A DNA stretch of 5,240 nucleotides. Origin: Nitrospirae bacterium RBG_19FT_COMBO_42_15. Its GTDB lineage: Bacteria > Nitrospirota > CAKKRA01 > 9FT-COMBO-42-15. The stretch is taken from contig MHEL01000128.1 in assembly GCA_001803815.1 (NCBI GenBank), forward strand, positions 1 to 5,240. The letters run 5' to 3'. The notes beneath the pieces were generated by a model. That model saw only the letters and a program-made list of their open reading frames with translations, had not been told where the DNA came from and ran no database searches. This document shows, piece after piece, positions 1 to 5,240 of the stretch; position 1 is the stretch's first letter, and the number at the start of each line of letters is the position of its first letter. Both the position numbers and the translations under genes were made by a program.

Positions 1-1
1 T

Positions 2-454
2 TATGCATATCAACAGCCTGCGGTGGTTATGAACTTCCTCCACCGTACAAGGCCTTTGCATGAGCAGGAGAGGTCAGAGATATGGGGCACGACTGTTACT
101 GCGTATCATACCAATCCATTCAGGGGAAAACCTGTCGGCAATCTTTCTGTCGGCGCTGCGCTCGGTATGGAAGGCGCGCTCTATTATCTTTTCCATTATC
201 TAAAGGCAATGGGCGCCACATCTGTTGCATGCGCAGGCATTGCGCTTTTGGATGCAGAGATGAAGAATATCTGCATGGTGAATGGCAAGTTTGCAATAGA
301 CCATCCAGGCTTTAAGAGCCTTCTTGACAAGCCGATGCCCGGTTATGAAGAGAATCAGGCAGCAATAGAGATGGCAAGGGCTGTTGGAAAGGCAGTTGTT
401 AATGCAGCAAAGTCAGAGGTCTTCCAGACAATAAGCGAGGTGTTGAAATATTAA
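2..454 (+). CDS. Flavodoxin-fold NAD(P)H-dependent oxidoreductase-like protein, 3' end (5' partial)
   Basis: The reading frame is open from the left edge to the TAA at 452-454, giving about 150 residues of a protein whose N-terminus lies outside the window. The GTG at 23 and ATG at 29 are internal codons, because coding-like sequence (YAYQQPAVV) precedes them. Seen: an NFLHRTRPL stretch, then FRGKPVGNLSVGAALGMEGA, a hydrophobic helix (LYYLFHYLKAMGA) and a C-terminal helix with ENQAAIEMARAVGKAV. This order resembles the C-terminal half of FMN_red/flavodoxin-like reductases, where an 'FIDRT' segment precedes a 'GKP..' strand, a helix, a 'GM.VVG'-type strand and a final 'A.E.AR.LGK.V' helix. Such proteins bind FMN and reduce flavin or other small acceptors in the cytoplasm. 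The phosphate-binding N-terminal loop is not visible, so the family is an inference and no substrate can be given. The next gene starts 149 bp downstream, so it is probably in a separate transcription unit. Confidence 0.55.
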   Translation, partial: YAYQQPAVVMNFLHRTRPLHEQERSEIWGTTVTAYHTNPFRGKPVGNLSVGAALGMEGALYYLFHYLKAMGATSVACAGIALLDAEMKNICMVNGKFAIDHPGFKSLLDKPMPGYEENQAAIEMARAVGKAVVNAAKSEVFQTISEVLKY

Positions 455-477
455 ATACTATTTAATAGTATTTAATA
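449..477. repeat. 29-bp perfect AT-rich palindrome made of three 10-bp units
   Basis: The arms TATTAAATACTAT (449-461) and ATAGTATTTAATA (465-477) are exact reverse complements separated by TTA. The same stretch reads as three consecutive 10-mers: TATTAAATAC, TATTTAATAG and TATTTAATAA. The first 9-mer is the reverse complement of the 9-mer shared by the other two. The palindrome includes the stop codon of the upstream gene (452-454). Each arm has only one G or C, and no T-tract follows (the next bases are AGGACAGG), so it does not fit a standard intrinsic terminator. It could be a weak 3' hairpin protecting the upstream mRNA, a protein-binding site, or simply AT-rich sequence. Confidence 0.8.
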
Positions 478-504
478 AGGACAGGATGCCTTGTTTTAAT
501 AAGG
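471..504 (+). repeat. 10-bp direct repeat TTTAATAAGG, two copies
   Basis: TTTAATAAGG occurs at 471-480 and again at 495-504, a 24-bp period. ATAAGG alone recurs at 564-569, and its complement CCTTAT lies at 517-522, so the second copy could also pair as ATAAGG/CCTTAT with a 12-nt loop. In AT-rich intergenic DNA some of this may be chance. If functional, it would be a repeated binding site in front of the binding-protein/receptor operon. Confidence 0.4.
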
Positions 505-519
505 TTTTTATGGTATCCT
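483..519. other. Imperfect dyad AGGATGCC / GGTATCCT in the intergenic gap
   Basis: AGGATGCC (483-490) and GGTATCCT (512-519) pair over 8 positions with a single G-T wobble, enclosing a 21-nt T-rich loop. As RNA it would be a modest hairpin without a following U-tract, so a terminator role is weak. As DNA it brackets the promoter candidate at 491-519, which would suit an operator. Neither role is demonstrated by the sequence. Confidence 0.3.
491..519 (+). promoter_or_regulatory. Weak sigma70-like promoter candidate for the binding-protein operon
   Basis: TTGTTT (491-496) and TATCCT (514-519) are separated by 17 bp, and the -10 element is preceded by TGG, giving an extended -10 (TGnTATCCT). 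The matches to TTGACA and TATAAT are only 3/6 and 4/6. A start near 526 would leave a leader of roughly 78 nt before the ATG at 604. TATAAA at 520-525 is a better -10 by itself but has no -35 at a usual distance. This is offered only as the best-placed candidate in the gap. Confidence 0.22.
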
Positions 520-587
520 TATAAATATTCTAAGAATAACCGTTTCTACAATATATTGATTGGATAAGGTAAAATCATACTATCGGT

Positions 588-595
588 GGGGAGGG
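588..595 (+). promoter_or_regulatory. Strong Shine-Dalgarno GGGGAGGG deciding the start at 604
   Basis: The purine run GGGGAGGG ends 8 nt before the ATG at 604, a good ribosome-binding site for that codon. An in-frame GTG at 586 overlaps the start of this run and has no Shine-Dalgarno of its own. Starting at 604 also places a basic stretch (MFKSLIKR) directly before the hydrophobic core, as expected of a signal peptide. Confidence 0.75.
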
Positions 596-603
596 TTTGC
601 TTA

Positions 604-1611
604 ATGTTTAAGTCTTTAATAAAGAGGACACCCCTTATTATTGTCTACCTACTTGTCTTAGCCACCTTAGGTTATCCAACAGAAGAATTGGAAAGCGCTA
701 AAAAGAAGCAGTATAAAGTCGGAATTGTTTATATGGGCGGCAAGTCCTTTACACAGACTGTGGAAGGGTTTAAGGCAGGTATGCGGAATTTAGGATATAA
801 GGACGGCAAAAATATTGTATATGAAATAGTCAATACCAGCGGTTCAAAGGAGAAGATTGCTGATTCAGTAAGCGAGGTAATAAAAAAGAATGTGCATGTT
901 ATCTATACTGTTACTACGCCGGTGACAAAGGAGGCAAAGCGGCTTACAGAAGCTAAGCCTGTTCCGATTGTATTTTCTCTTGTTGCTGATCCTGTCGGCT
1001 CAAAGTTAGTAAAAAGCATCAAAGAGCCGGGTGGAAATTTGACAGGTGTAACTAATCAGGCTATTGAGTTAACTGAGAAAAGGCTTGAGATGCTAAAAAG
1101 GATATCCCCTGATTTAAAAAAGGTGATGTGGATTTATGACCCGAATCTTGATGTCTCGGTAAAGTCAGCAGAGCATGCAAGAAGTGTCTGCAAAAGGATG
1201 GGGATAGGCTATGTTGAAAAAAAGGCAGGCAATCAGGACGAATTATTAAATGTAATTTCTTCTATAAGAAAATCAGATGCTGACGGCATTCTTCATGTTG
1301 TTAATGCGCTTCTTGTTGCGAATAATAAAATCCTTATAGACAAGGCAAAAAAAGAGAAGATTCCTTATTTTGCTACTGATGCAGAGATTGTTGAAGAGGG
1401 CGCGCTTGCCAATTACGGTCCGAATTTTTATGACATAGGCAAACAGTCTGCAAGGCTTGTTGATAAGGTTTTAATGGGCGCTAAGCCAGGCACCATCCCT
1501 GTTGAGGCTCCTGATAGATATGATTTTATTATTAATCTGAAGACAGCAAAAGCGATAGACATCAAGATTCCTGAAAATGTCCTTTCAATGGCAACAAGGG
1601 TAATAAAATGA
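604..1611 (+). CDS. Periplasmic ABC-type substrate-binding protein (ABC_sub_bind / DUF534 family)
   Basis: This 335-residue protein has an N-terminal signal peptide (basic MFKSLIKR, hydrophobic core about residues 9-23) and should act in the periplasm. No lipobox cysteine is present, so it is probably soluble. The mature part starts with strand KVGIVYMG (38-45) and shows the family's hallmark block PIVFSLVADPVG (121-132) followed by EPGGNLTGVT (141-150). It ends with the typical NLKTAKAIDIKIPENVL (311-327). The two-lobed fold resembles LacI/type-I periplasmic binding proteins, and the length is normal. In this family ligands are often aromatic or other amino acids, but the specificity cannot be read here. 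The usual permease and ATPase genes are absent downstream; instead the stop overlaps the start of a Cache/HD-GYP receptor by 4 bp (ATGA). This suggests a signalling rather than transport role, which is inference. The start at 604 is supported by GGGGAGGG at 588-595. Confidence 0.9.
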   Translation: MFKSLIKRTPLIIVYLLVLATLGYPTEELESAKKKQYKVGIVYMGGKSFTQTVEGFKAGMRNLGYKDGKNIVYEIVNTSGSKEKIADSVSEVIKKNVHVIYTVTTPVTKEAKRLTEAKPVPIVFSLVADPVGSKLVKSIKEPGGNLTGVTNQAIELTEKRLEMLKRISPDLKKVMWIYDPNLDVSVKSAEHARSVCKRMGIGYVEKKAGNQDELLNVISSIRKSDADGILHVVNALLVANNKILIDKAKKEKIPYFATDAEIVEEGALANYGPNFYDIGKQSARLVDKVLMGAKPGTIPVEAPDRYDFIINLKTAKAIDIKIPENVLSMATRVIK

Positions 1612-3317
1612 AGCCTCTTCATTTTAAAAGCATAACCACCAAGATTATTGCCTTTGGCTTTTCCATTACGCTTATTACATTTATCTTTGCCCTCTTGATT
1701 TTTTCCTCCTCCATAGAATATCTCAAATCAGAAATACATGATCATAATCAATATGTTGCTGAAAACGCAGCCCAGTCAATAGACCTTTTTTTTAAGACAA
1801 TAGAAGAAAATCTTTATACATCGGCAGCGAGCTATGAAATTGGATCTGTTCTTGAAAAAAGAAGAGGCGACCTTTTGCCTTATTTAATAAAACTTCCGCC
1901 TTATATAAAAGAGATAACGGTGCTTGACAGGGGCGGAGCGGATATTTCAAGGGCATCGAGGGAAAGATTTGTCAGCAGGCCAGAGACAAATAAAAAAAGG
2001 ACTTCACTTCCATTAAAGGTGTTGATTAAGGAGAATATCCATTTCAGCAAGATACACAATACAGGTTTTGGAGAGCCATGGATTACAGTTACTGTGCCTG
2101 TTAAAAGCGGGGCAAGGGTTAAAGGATGGCTTTCTGAAGATATAAGCCTTAAAGGCTTCTGGCATTCCATTACTGGCATACACTTTGGTGAAAAGGGTTA
2201 TATCTTTACTGTTGATGAAAACGGAAAGGTTATTGCGCATCCGGACTGGAGCGTTGTTATAAAAGGCATTAATCTTAAGGCTAATCACCAGGTTGTCCGC
2301 TTTATAAATAAGTGGGAGGGGAATAATATTTTGTCATATAAGAATGAAAATAACATTGAGGTAATAGGGACATACGCTGTAAGCAAAAAGACCGGCTGGG
2401 GGATAATAGCAGAACAGCCTGTAAAAGAGGCATATGCGCAGCTTTATAATTTAAAAAATAAGCTATTAGCCTTAATTGTTGTTTCTTTGTCGTCTGCTGT
2501 TTTCCTTAGCATCTATCTTGGGTGGCGGCTGACATCTCCATTGAAAGAGTTAAAAAAGAAGGCAGAGGAATTCGGCAAGGGTTATTTAAAGAGCAAGATA
2601 TCTATAAAGAGGGATGATGAGATAGGCGAGCTGGCTCTTACATTTAATAATATGGCTGACTCAATTCTTGATAAGACAAATCAGCTCAAATTGGCAAACG
2701 TTAATCTTCAGGAGATGCTTGGCTGTACCATAAAATCCCTTGCCACTGTCCTTGATGGAAAATCATCGTGGACAGCAGGGCACTCTGAAAGGGTGTTAGG
2801 TTATGCCCTTTCAATAGCAAACCATTTTGATAATTCCAGCGATTTTCTGGAGAATGTAAAAATTTGCTCCCTTCTTCATGATATTGGAAAGATATGCATA
2901 CCTGAGGTTGTTTTGGAAAAGACAGATATCTTTACAGATGATGACATGAAAATAATGAAAGAGCATCCTTTGCATGGGGCAAGGATTCTGAGCTCAATAA
3001 GACAATTTGAAAATATTGTTCCTGCCATTCGTCATCATCATGAACATTATAATGGATGCGGTTATCCAGATAGGCTTTCTGGCGAGGCTATACCATTTAT
3101 TGCAAGAATCCTTTCTGTAGCAGATGCATATGATGCCATGACAACTGACAGGCATTACAGAAAGGCGAGGGATTTGTCTGACGCCATTGAAGAGCTAAAA
3201 AGAAACGCAGGCACACAGTTTGACCCGCAGATAGTAGAGGCATTTTTGCAGATTATATTAAATGAAAGAGGTTTTATATCTGCAATAAAAAATATGACTG
3301 CAACCGCTTGCAAATAA
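1608..3317 (+). CDS. Membrane receptor: Cache-type sensor, HAMP, HD-GYP phosphodiesterase
   Basis: This 569-residue inner-membrane protein has a first membrane helix at about 12-34, a periplasmic sensor at about 35-283 and a second helix at about 284-305. HAMP follows at about 306-357 (LTSPLKELKKKAEEF, then DDEIGELALTFNNMADSI), then a short helix and HD-GYP at about 370-555. The sensor looks like a double Cache domain, with GEKGYIFTVDENGKVIAHPD (194-213) as the membrane-proximal signature. HD-GYP metal-ligand motifs look intact: H392 (TAGHSERV), H424-D425 (LLHDIGK), H453 (EHPLHG), H476-H478, HHE..NG.GYP ending at 487, and D506 (VADAYDAMT). Such domains hydrolyse c-di-GMP, and some act on 3',3'-cGAMP. 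The ATG overlaps the preceding stop (ATGA), with AAGGG at 1596-1600 as ribosome-binding site, so translation is probably coupled to the binding protein. That pairing suggests the sensor reads the binding protein's ligand state, or shares its ligand. Domain assignment is firm; ligand and substrate are unknown. Confidence 0.92.
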   Translation: MKPLHFKSITTKIIAFGFSITLITFIFALLIFSSSIEYLKSEIHDHNQYVAENAAQSIDLFFKTIEENLYTSAASYEIGSVLEKRRGDLLPYLIKLPPYIKEITVLDRGGADISRASRERFVSRPETNKKRTSLPLKVLIKENIHFSKIHNTGFGEPWITVTVPVKSGARVKGWLSEDISLKGFWHSITGIHFGEKGYIFTVDENGKVIAHPDWSVVIKGINLKANHQVVRFINKWEGNNILSYKNENNIEVIGTYAVSKKTGWGIIAEQPVKEAYAQLYNLKNKLLALIVVSLSSAVFLSIYLGWRLTSPLKELKKKAEEFGKGYLKSKISIKRDDEIGELALTFNNMADSILDKTNQLKLANVNLQEMLGCTIKSLATVLDGKSSWTAGHSERVLGYALSIANHFDNSSDFLENVKICSLLHDIGKICIPEVVLEKTDIFTDDDMKIMKEHPLHGARILSSIRQFENIVPAIRHHHEHYNGCGYPDRLSGEAIPFIARILSVADAYDAMTTDRHYRKARDLSDAIEELKRNAGTQFDPQIVEAFLQIILNERGFISAIKNMTATACK

Positions 3318-3337
3318 AAAGGGCTTAATTTTTAACT

Positions 3338-4936
3338 ATGACTGACAAGATTGGAAGATACGAGATTATTAAAACCATTGGACAGGGCGCAATGGGCCTT
3401 GTATACAAGGCAAAGGACCCTGCCATTGACCGCACTGTGGCCATAAAGACAATAAGGGAAGACAGCAATCTTTTCGCAAAGGATGCAGAAGAGGTAAAGA
3501 AGCGGTTTAGGCGCGAGGCTCAGGTTGCAGGAAGGCTTTCCCACCCCGGGATTGTTACAATCTATGATGTTGGCGGCGAAGGAGGCCTCTTCTATATAGT
3601 AATGGAGTATGTGGAAGGCGACACATTGGACAAAATAGTAGATTCAAAACACCTTCCTGATGTGGACAAAACAATAGACCTAATGCTTCAGGTGTGCGAT
3701 GCAATTGGATATGCACATAAGAATGGCATCATTCACAGGGATATAAAGCCTGCTAATATCATGATTGTAGATAAAAGATATGTAAAGGTGATGGACTTTG
3801 GCATTGCAAGGATTGCGTCATCTGATATGACACAGGTCGGGAAGATAATGGGGACGCCGAATTATATGTCTCCTGAGCAGGTGATGGGCGCAAAGGTTGA
3901 TAACAGGACAGATATATTTTCAATGGGTGTAATTTTATATGAACTCCTCACAGGCGAGAAGGCGTTTCCCGGCGAGAGCATTACCACAGTAATATACAGG
4001 ATACTTCATGAACACCCAACGCCGCCGAGGAGTCTGAGATTTCAGCTTCCTTCATCTTTAGATTACATAGTAAGCAAGGCTATGTCTAAGGAGATTGAAA
4101 AGAGATACCAGAGCATGGAGGAATTTGCAAAGGACCTGCGAAATTATAAGAGCCTTGAGCAGCCGAAAGAATTGAAGACAGCAAAGCCAGAGGCAGAGGC
4201 TGAAGCTGAAGACACATTAAGCATGAGCACAATGGGTAACGCGCCTTCTGCAGAAAAGAAGGCAGAGCCAAAGAAGCCTGAATCGGCAAAACCTTTCAGG
4301 CAAAAGGAGATCAGTAAACAGTCAAGCACAGGTTATATGATAATGGGGGCGCTTATTTTAGTTATTCTTGTTGGCGCCGGATTATTTTATCTTAAATCAA
4401 GGCCGAGTCCAGTTGTAAAAGAGGAGAAGAAAGGCACACAGCCTGCTGCTGTCCCTGAAAAGGTTGAACCCCCCAAGCCTGTAGAGCCTATCGCTGCAAA
4501 ATACGGTTCAATCATGGTAAGGTCAAGGCCAAAGGCAAGGATATTTATCGATGGGAAACCCGCAGGTACAACACCGAATGAAATAACAAACCTGCCAGTT
4601 GGCGAACATAATATTATGCTTAAGCATGATGATTTCCCGGAATGGATTACTCAGGTTAACGTGGAAGAAAATAAAGCAGCAGAGGTAGGCCACAGCTTTA
4701 TCAAAAAAGAGGTCAAAAAAGCAGGCTTTGGCGCTTTAATGATAAATGCCCAGCCGTGGGGTGTTGTATATCTTGATGATAAAGAAATAGGCTCTACGCC
4801 AATTACTGTTCCAAATGTTTTAGAAGGACTGCACAGGGTAAGGGTTGTAAGGGACGGTTTCAAAGAGCTTAAGATGGATATTAAGGTGATGCCCGGAAAA
4901 AAGAATAATCTCAGCCTGAAATTAGAAAAGAAATAG
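3338..4936 (+). CDS. Transmembrane Ser/Thr protein kinase with two C-terminal PEGA domains
   Basis: This is a 532-residue PknB-type (Hanks-type) kinase. The kinase domain spans about 8-270: glycine loop GQGAMG (15-20), ATP-site lysine K37 (VAIK), alpha-C glutamate E60, catalytic HRDIKPAN (133-140), DFG (153-155), GTPNYMSPE (172-180) and D192. All key residues are present, so it should be active; T165 and T173 are plausible activation-loop phosphosites. An Ala/Glu- then Lys/Pro-rich linker (271-330) leads to one membrane helix (about 333-352) and a Pro/Lys-rich spacer (353-387). Two PEGA domains follow, at about 388-456 (PKARIFIDGKPAGTTP) and 464-529 (QPWGVVYLDDKEIGSTP). By topology the kinase is cytoplasmic and the PEGA domains extracytoplasmic, where PEGA domains are thought to bind surface structures. 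It starts 20 bp after the HD-GYP gene. Only a distant purine run (3316-3323) lies upstream, so its initiation signal is weak. Targets are unknown. Confidence 0.93.
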   Translation: MTDKIGRYEIIKTIGQGAMGLVYKAKDPAIDRTVAIKTIREDSNLFAKDAEEVKKRFRREAQVAGRLSHPGIVTIYDVGGEGGLFYIVMEYVEGDTLDKIVDSKHLPDVDKTIDLMLQVCDAIGYAHKNGIIHRDIKPANIMIVDKRYVKVMDFGIARIASSDMTQVGKIMGTPNYMSPEQVMGAKVDNRTDIFSMGVILYELLTGEKAFPGESITTVIYRILHEHPTPPRSLRFQLPSSLDYIVSKAMSKEIEKRYQSMEEFAKDLRNYKSLEQPKELKTAKPEAEAEAEDTLSMSTMGNAPSAEKKAEPKKPESAKPFRQKEISKQSSTGYMIMGALILVILVGAGLFYLKSRPSPVVKEEKKGTQPAAVPEKVEPPKPVEPIAAKYGSIMVRSRPKARIFIDGKPAGTTPNEITNLPVGEHNIMLKHDDFPEWITQVNVEENKAAEVGHSFIKKEVKKAGFGALMINAQPWGVVYLDDKEIGSTPITVPNVLEGLHRVRVVRDGFKELKMDIKVMPGKKNNLSLKLEKK

Positions 4937-4940
4937 GAGA
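4935..4940 (+). promoter_or_regulatory. Shine-Dalgarno AGGAGA for the TPR gene
   Basis: AGGAGA lies 6 nt before the ATG at 4947 and overlaps the TAG stop of the kinase gene (4934-4936). This tight packing supports co-transcription and fixes the start of the downstream truncated gene. Confidence 0.7.
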
Positions 4941-4946
4941 ATTTTG

Positions 4947-5240
4947 ATGAAGAAGGTTTTTTGTTTGATAATCATTAGCATGTTTATATTTATAACCAAT
5001 AATGCCTTTTCTGCTGAAAAGGCAAAGGAGCCGCTGGAAAAGGGGAAGAAATATTATGAAGACAGCGAATTCATAAAGGCTATAGAAGAGCTGAGAAGAG
5101 CGGTTGATTTGCTTGAAAAGACAAGCAGGGAACGTTCAAGAAACAATGATTTGATTGATGCCCATATCCATCTTGGCCTTGCGTATGTTGGAGTAAATGA
5201 AACAGAGAGGGCAAAACTCCAGTTTAAAGACGCATTGAGG
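4947..5240 (+). CDS. Exported TPR-repeat protein, N-terminal part (3' partial)
   Basis: An open frame of 98 codons runs from the ATG at 4947 off the right edge. The first 22 residues form a clear signal peptide: MKK, a hydrophobic core (VFCLIIISMFIFI) and a likely cleavage after AFSA. What follows is helical: GKKYYEDSEFIKAIEELRRAVDLL (about 34-57) fits the first repeat of a tetratricopeptide array. A second unit, DAHIHLGLAYVGVNETERAKLQFKDAL (about 71-97), matches the TPR spacing of small residues (HLGLAY, then A..QF..AL). TPRs are protein-protein interaction scaffolds, and this one should sit in the periplasm or on the outer membrane. The cysteine in the hydrophobic core (residue 6) is not in a lipobox. 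It begins 10 bp after the kinase gene, so a role next to the kinase's PEGA domains is plausible but inferred. Further domains beyond the edge cannot be excluded. Confidence 0.85.
   Translation, partial: MKKVFCLIIISMFIFITNNAFSAEKAKEPLEKGKKYYEDSEFIKAIEELRRAVDLLEKTSRERSRNNDLIDAHIHLGLAYVGVNETERAKLQFKDALR

Noticed and set aside
82..315. Small ORF in another frame inside the flavoprotein gene
   Set aside because: It overlaps the flavodoxin-like frame entirely, has an Arg/Cys-rich composition typical of an out-of-frame reading, and resembles nothing.
23..454. A complete 143-residue gene starting at the GTG at 23
   Set aside because: The same frame stays open with coding-like residues back to the left edge, and the recognisable part is only the C-terminal half of a flavodoxin-like fold, so this is a truncated gene and not a short one.
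449..477. Intrinsic terminator of the flavoprotein gene
   Set aside because: The stem is a perfect 13-bp repeat but contains only one G-C pair, and it is followed by AGGACAGG rather than a T-tract.
556..583. Promoter TTGATT (556-561) with TACTAT (578-583)
   Set aside because: Each box matches consensus at only 4/6, and transcription would begin near 590, inside the Shine-Dalgarno, destroying it.
586..603. GTG at 586 as the start of the substrate-binding protein
   Set aside because: It overlaps the beginning of the GGGGAGGG run that serves the ATG at 604, has no ribosome-binding site of its own, and would add MGRVCL in front of a normal signal peptide.
1428..2288. Minus-strand ORFs opposite the binding protein and the receptor
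   Set aside because: They lie antisense to confidently assigned coding sequence, with no ribosome-binding sites or domain-like features.
3047..3070. Degenerate or inactive GYP motif in the receptor (N and C in HHEHYNGCGYP)
   Set aside because: The defining HHE and GYP residues and all other HD-domain ligands are present. The N and C positions are, to my knowledge, variable in the family, so activity is expected.
3332..4863. Minus-strand ORFs opposite the kinase gene
   Set aside because: They are shadows of the kinase frame; their sequences are low-complexity mirror readings of Ala/Glu- or Lys-rich codons.
1..5240. CRISPR arrays, tRNA/rRNA genes, insertion sequences, attachment sites
   Set aside because: No spaced repeats, cloverleaf-like or rRNA-like segments, transposase motifs or terminal inverted repeats were found by reading both strands.

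Overview
The window is a single-strand (+) stretch of a moderately AT-rich bacterial chromosome or metagenome contig. The combination is typical of environmental, envelope-rich (probably Gram-negative) bacteria: an exported solute-binding protein, a Cache/HAMP/HD-GYP receptor, a PknB-type Ser/Thr kinase with PEGA domains and a TPR protein. Frequent ATA (Ile) and AGG/AGA (Arg) codons suggest something like Nitrospirota or the former Deltaproteobacteria. That placement is an impression from style and was not tested.

Layout: (1) 2-454 is the 3' end of a flavodoxin/NADPH-dependent FMN reductase-like gene, cut by the left edge. (2) 455-603 is the only notable non-coding gap. It holds a strongly AT-rich palindrome built of three 10-bp units, a 10-bp direct repeat, a second imperfect dyad and a weak promoter candidate. 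(3) 604-1611 is a periplasmic ABC-type substrate-binding protein (ABC_sub_bind/DUF534 family). (4) 1608-3317 overlaps it by 4 bp (ATGA) and encodes a membrane receptor with a periplasmic Cache-type sensor, a HAMP linker and an HD-GYP cyclic-dinucleotide phosphodiesterase domain. (5) 3338-4936 encodes a transmembrane Ser/Thr protein kinase with two extracytoplasmic PEGA domains. (6) 4947-5240 is the start of an exported TPR protein cut by the right edge.

Genes 3-6 are spaced by -4, 20 and 10 bp with no terminator between them, so they look like one operon that continues beyond the window. No permease or ATPase gene accompanies the binding protein here. The most economical reading, which is inference, is that the binding protein delivers a ligand signal to the Cache receptor rather than feeding a transporter. 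The receptor would then change c-di-GMP (or related dinucleotide) turnover, while the co-transcribed PEGA kinase and TPR protein form a second, phosphorylation-based envelope branch. Every component is a known family; the arrangement is the interesting part.
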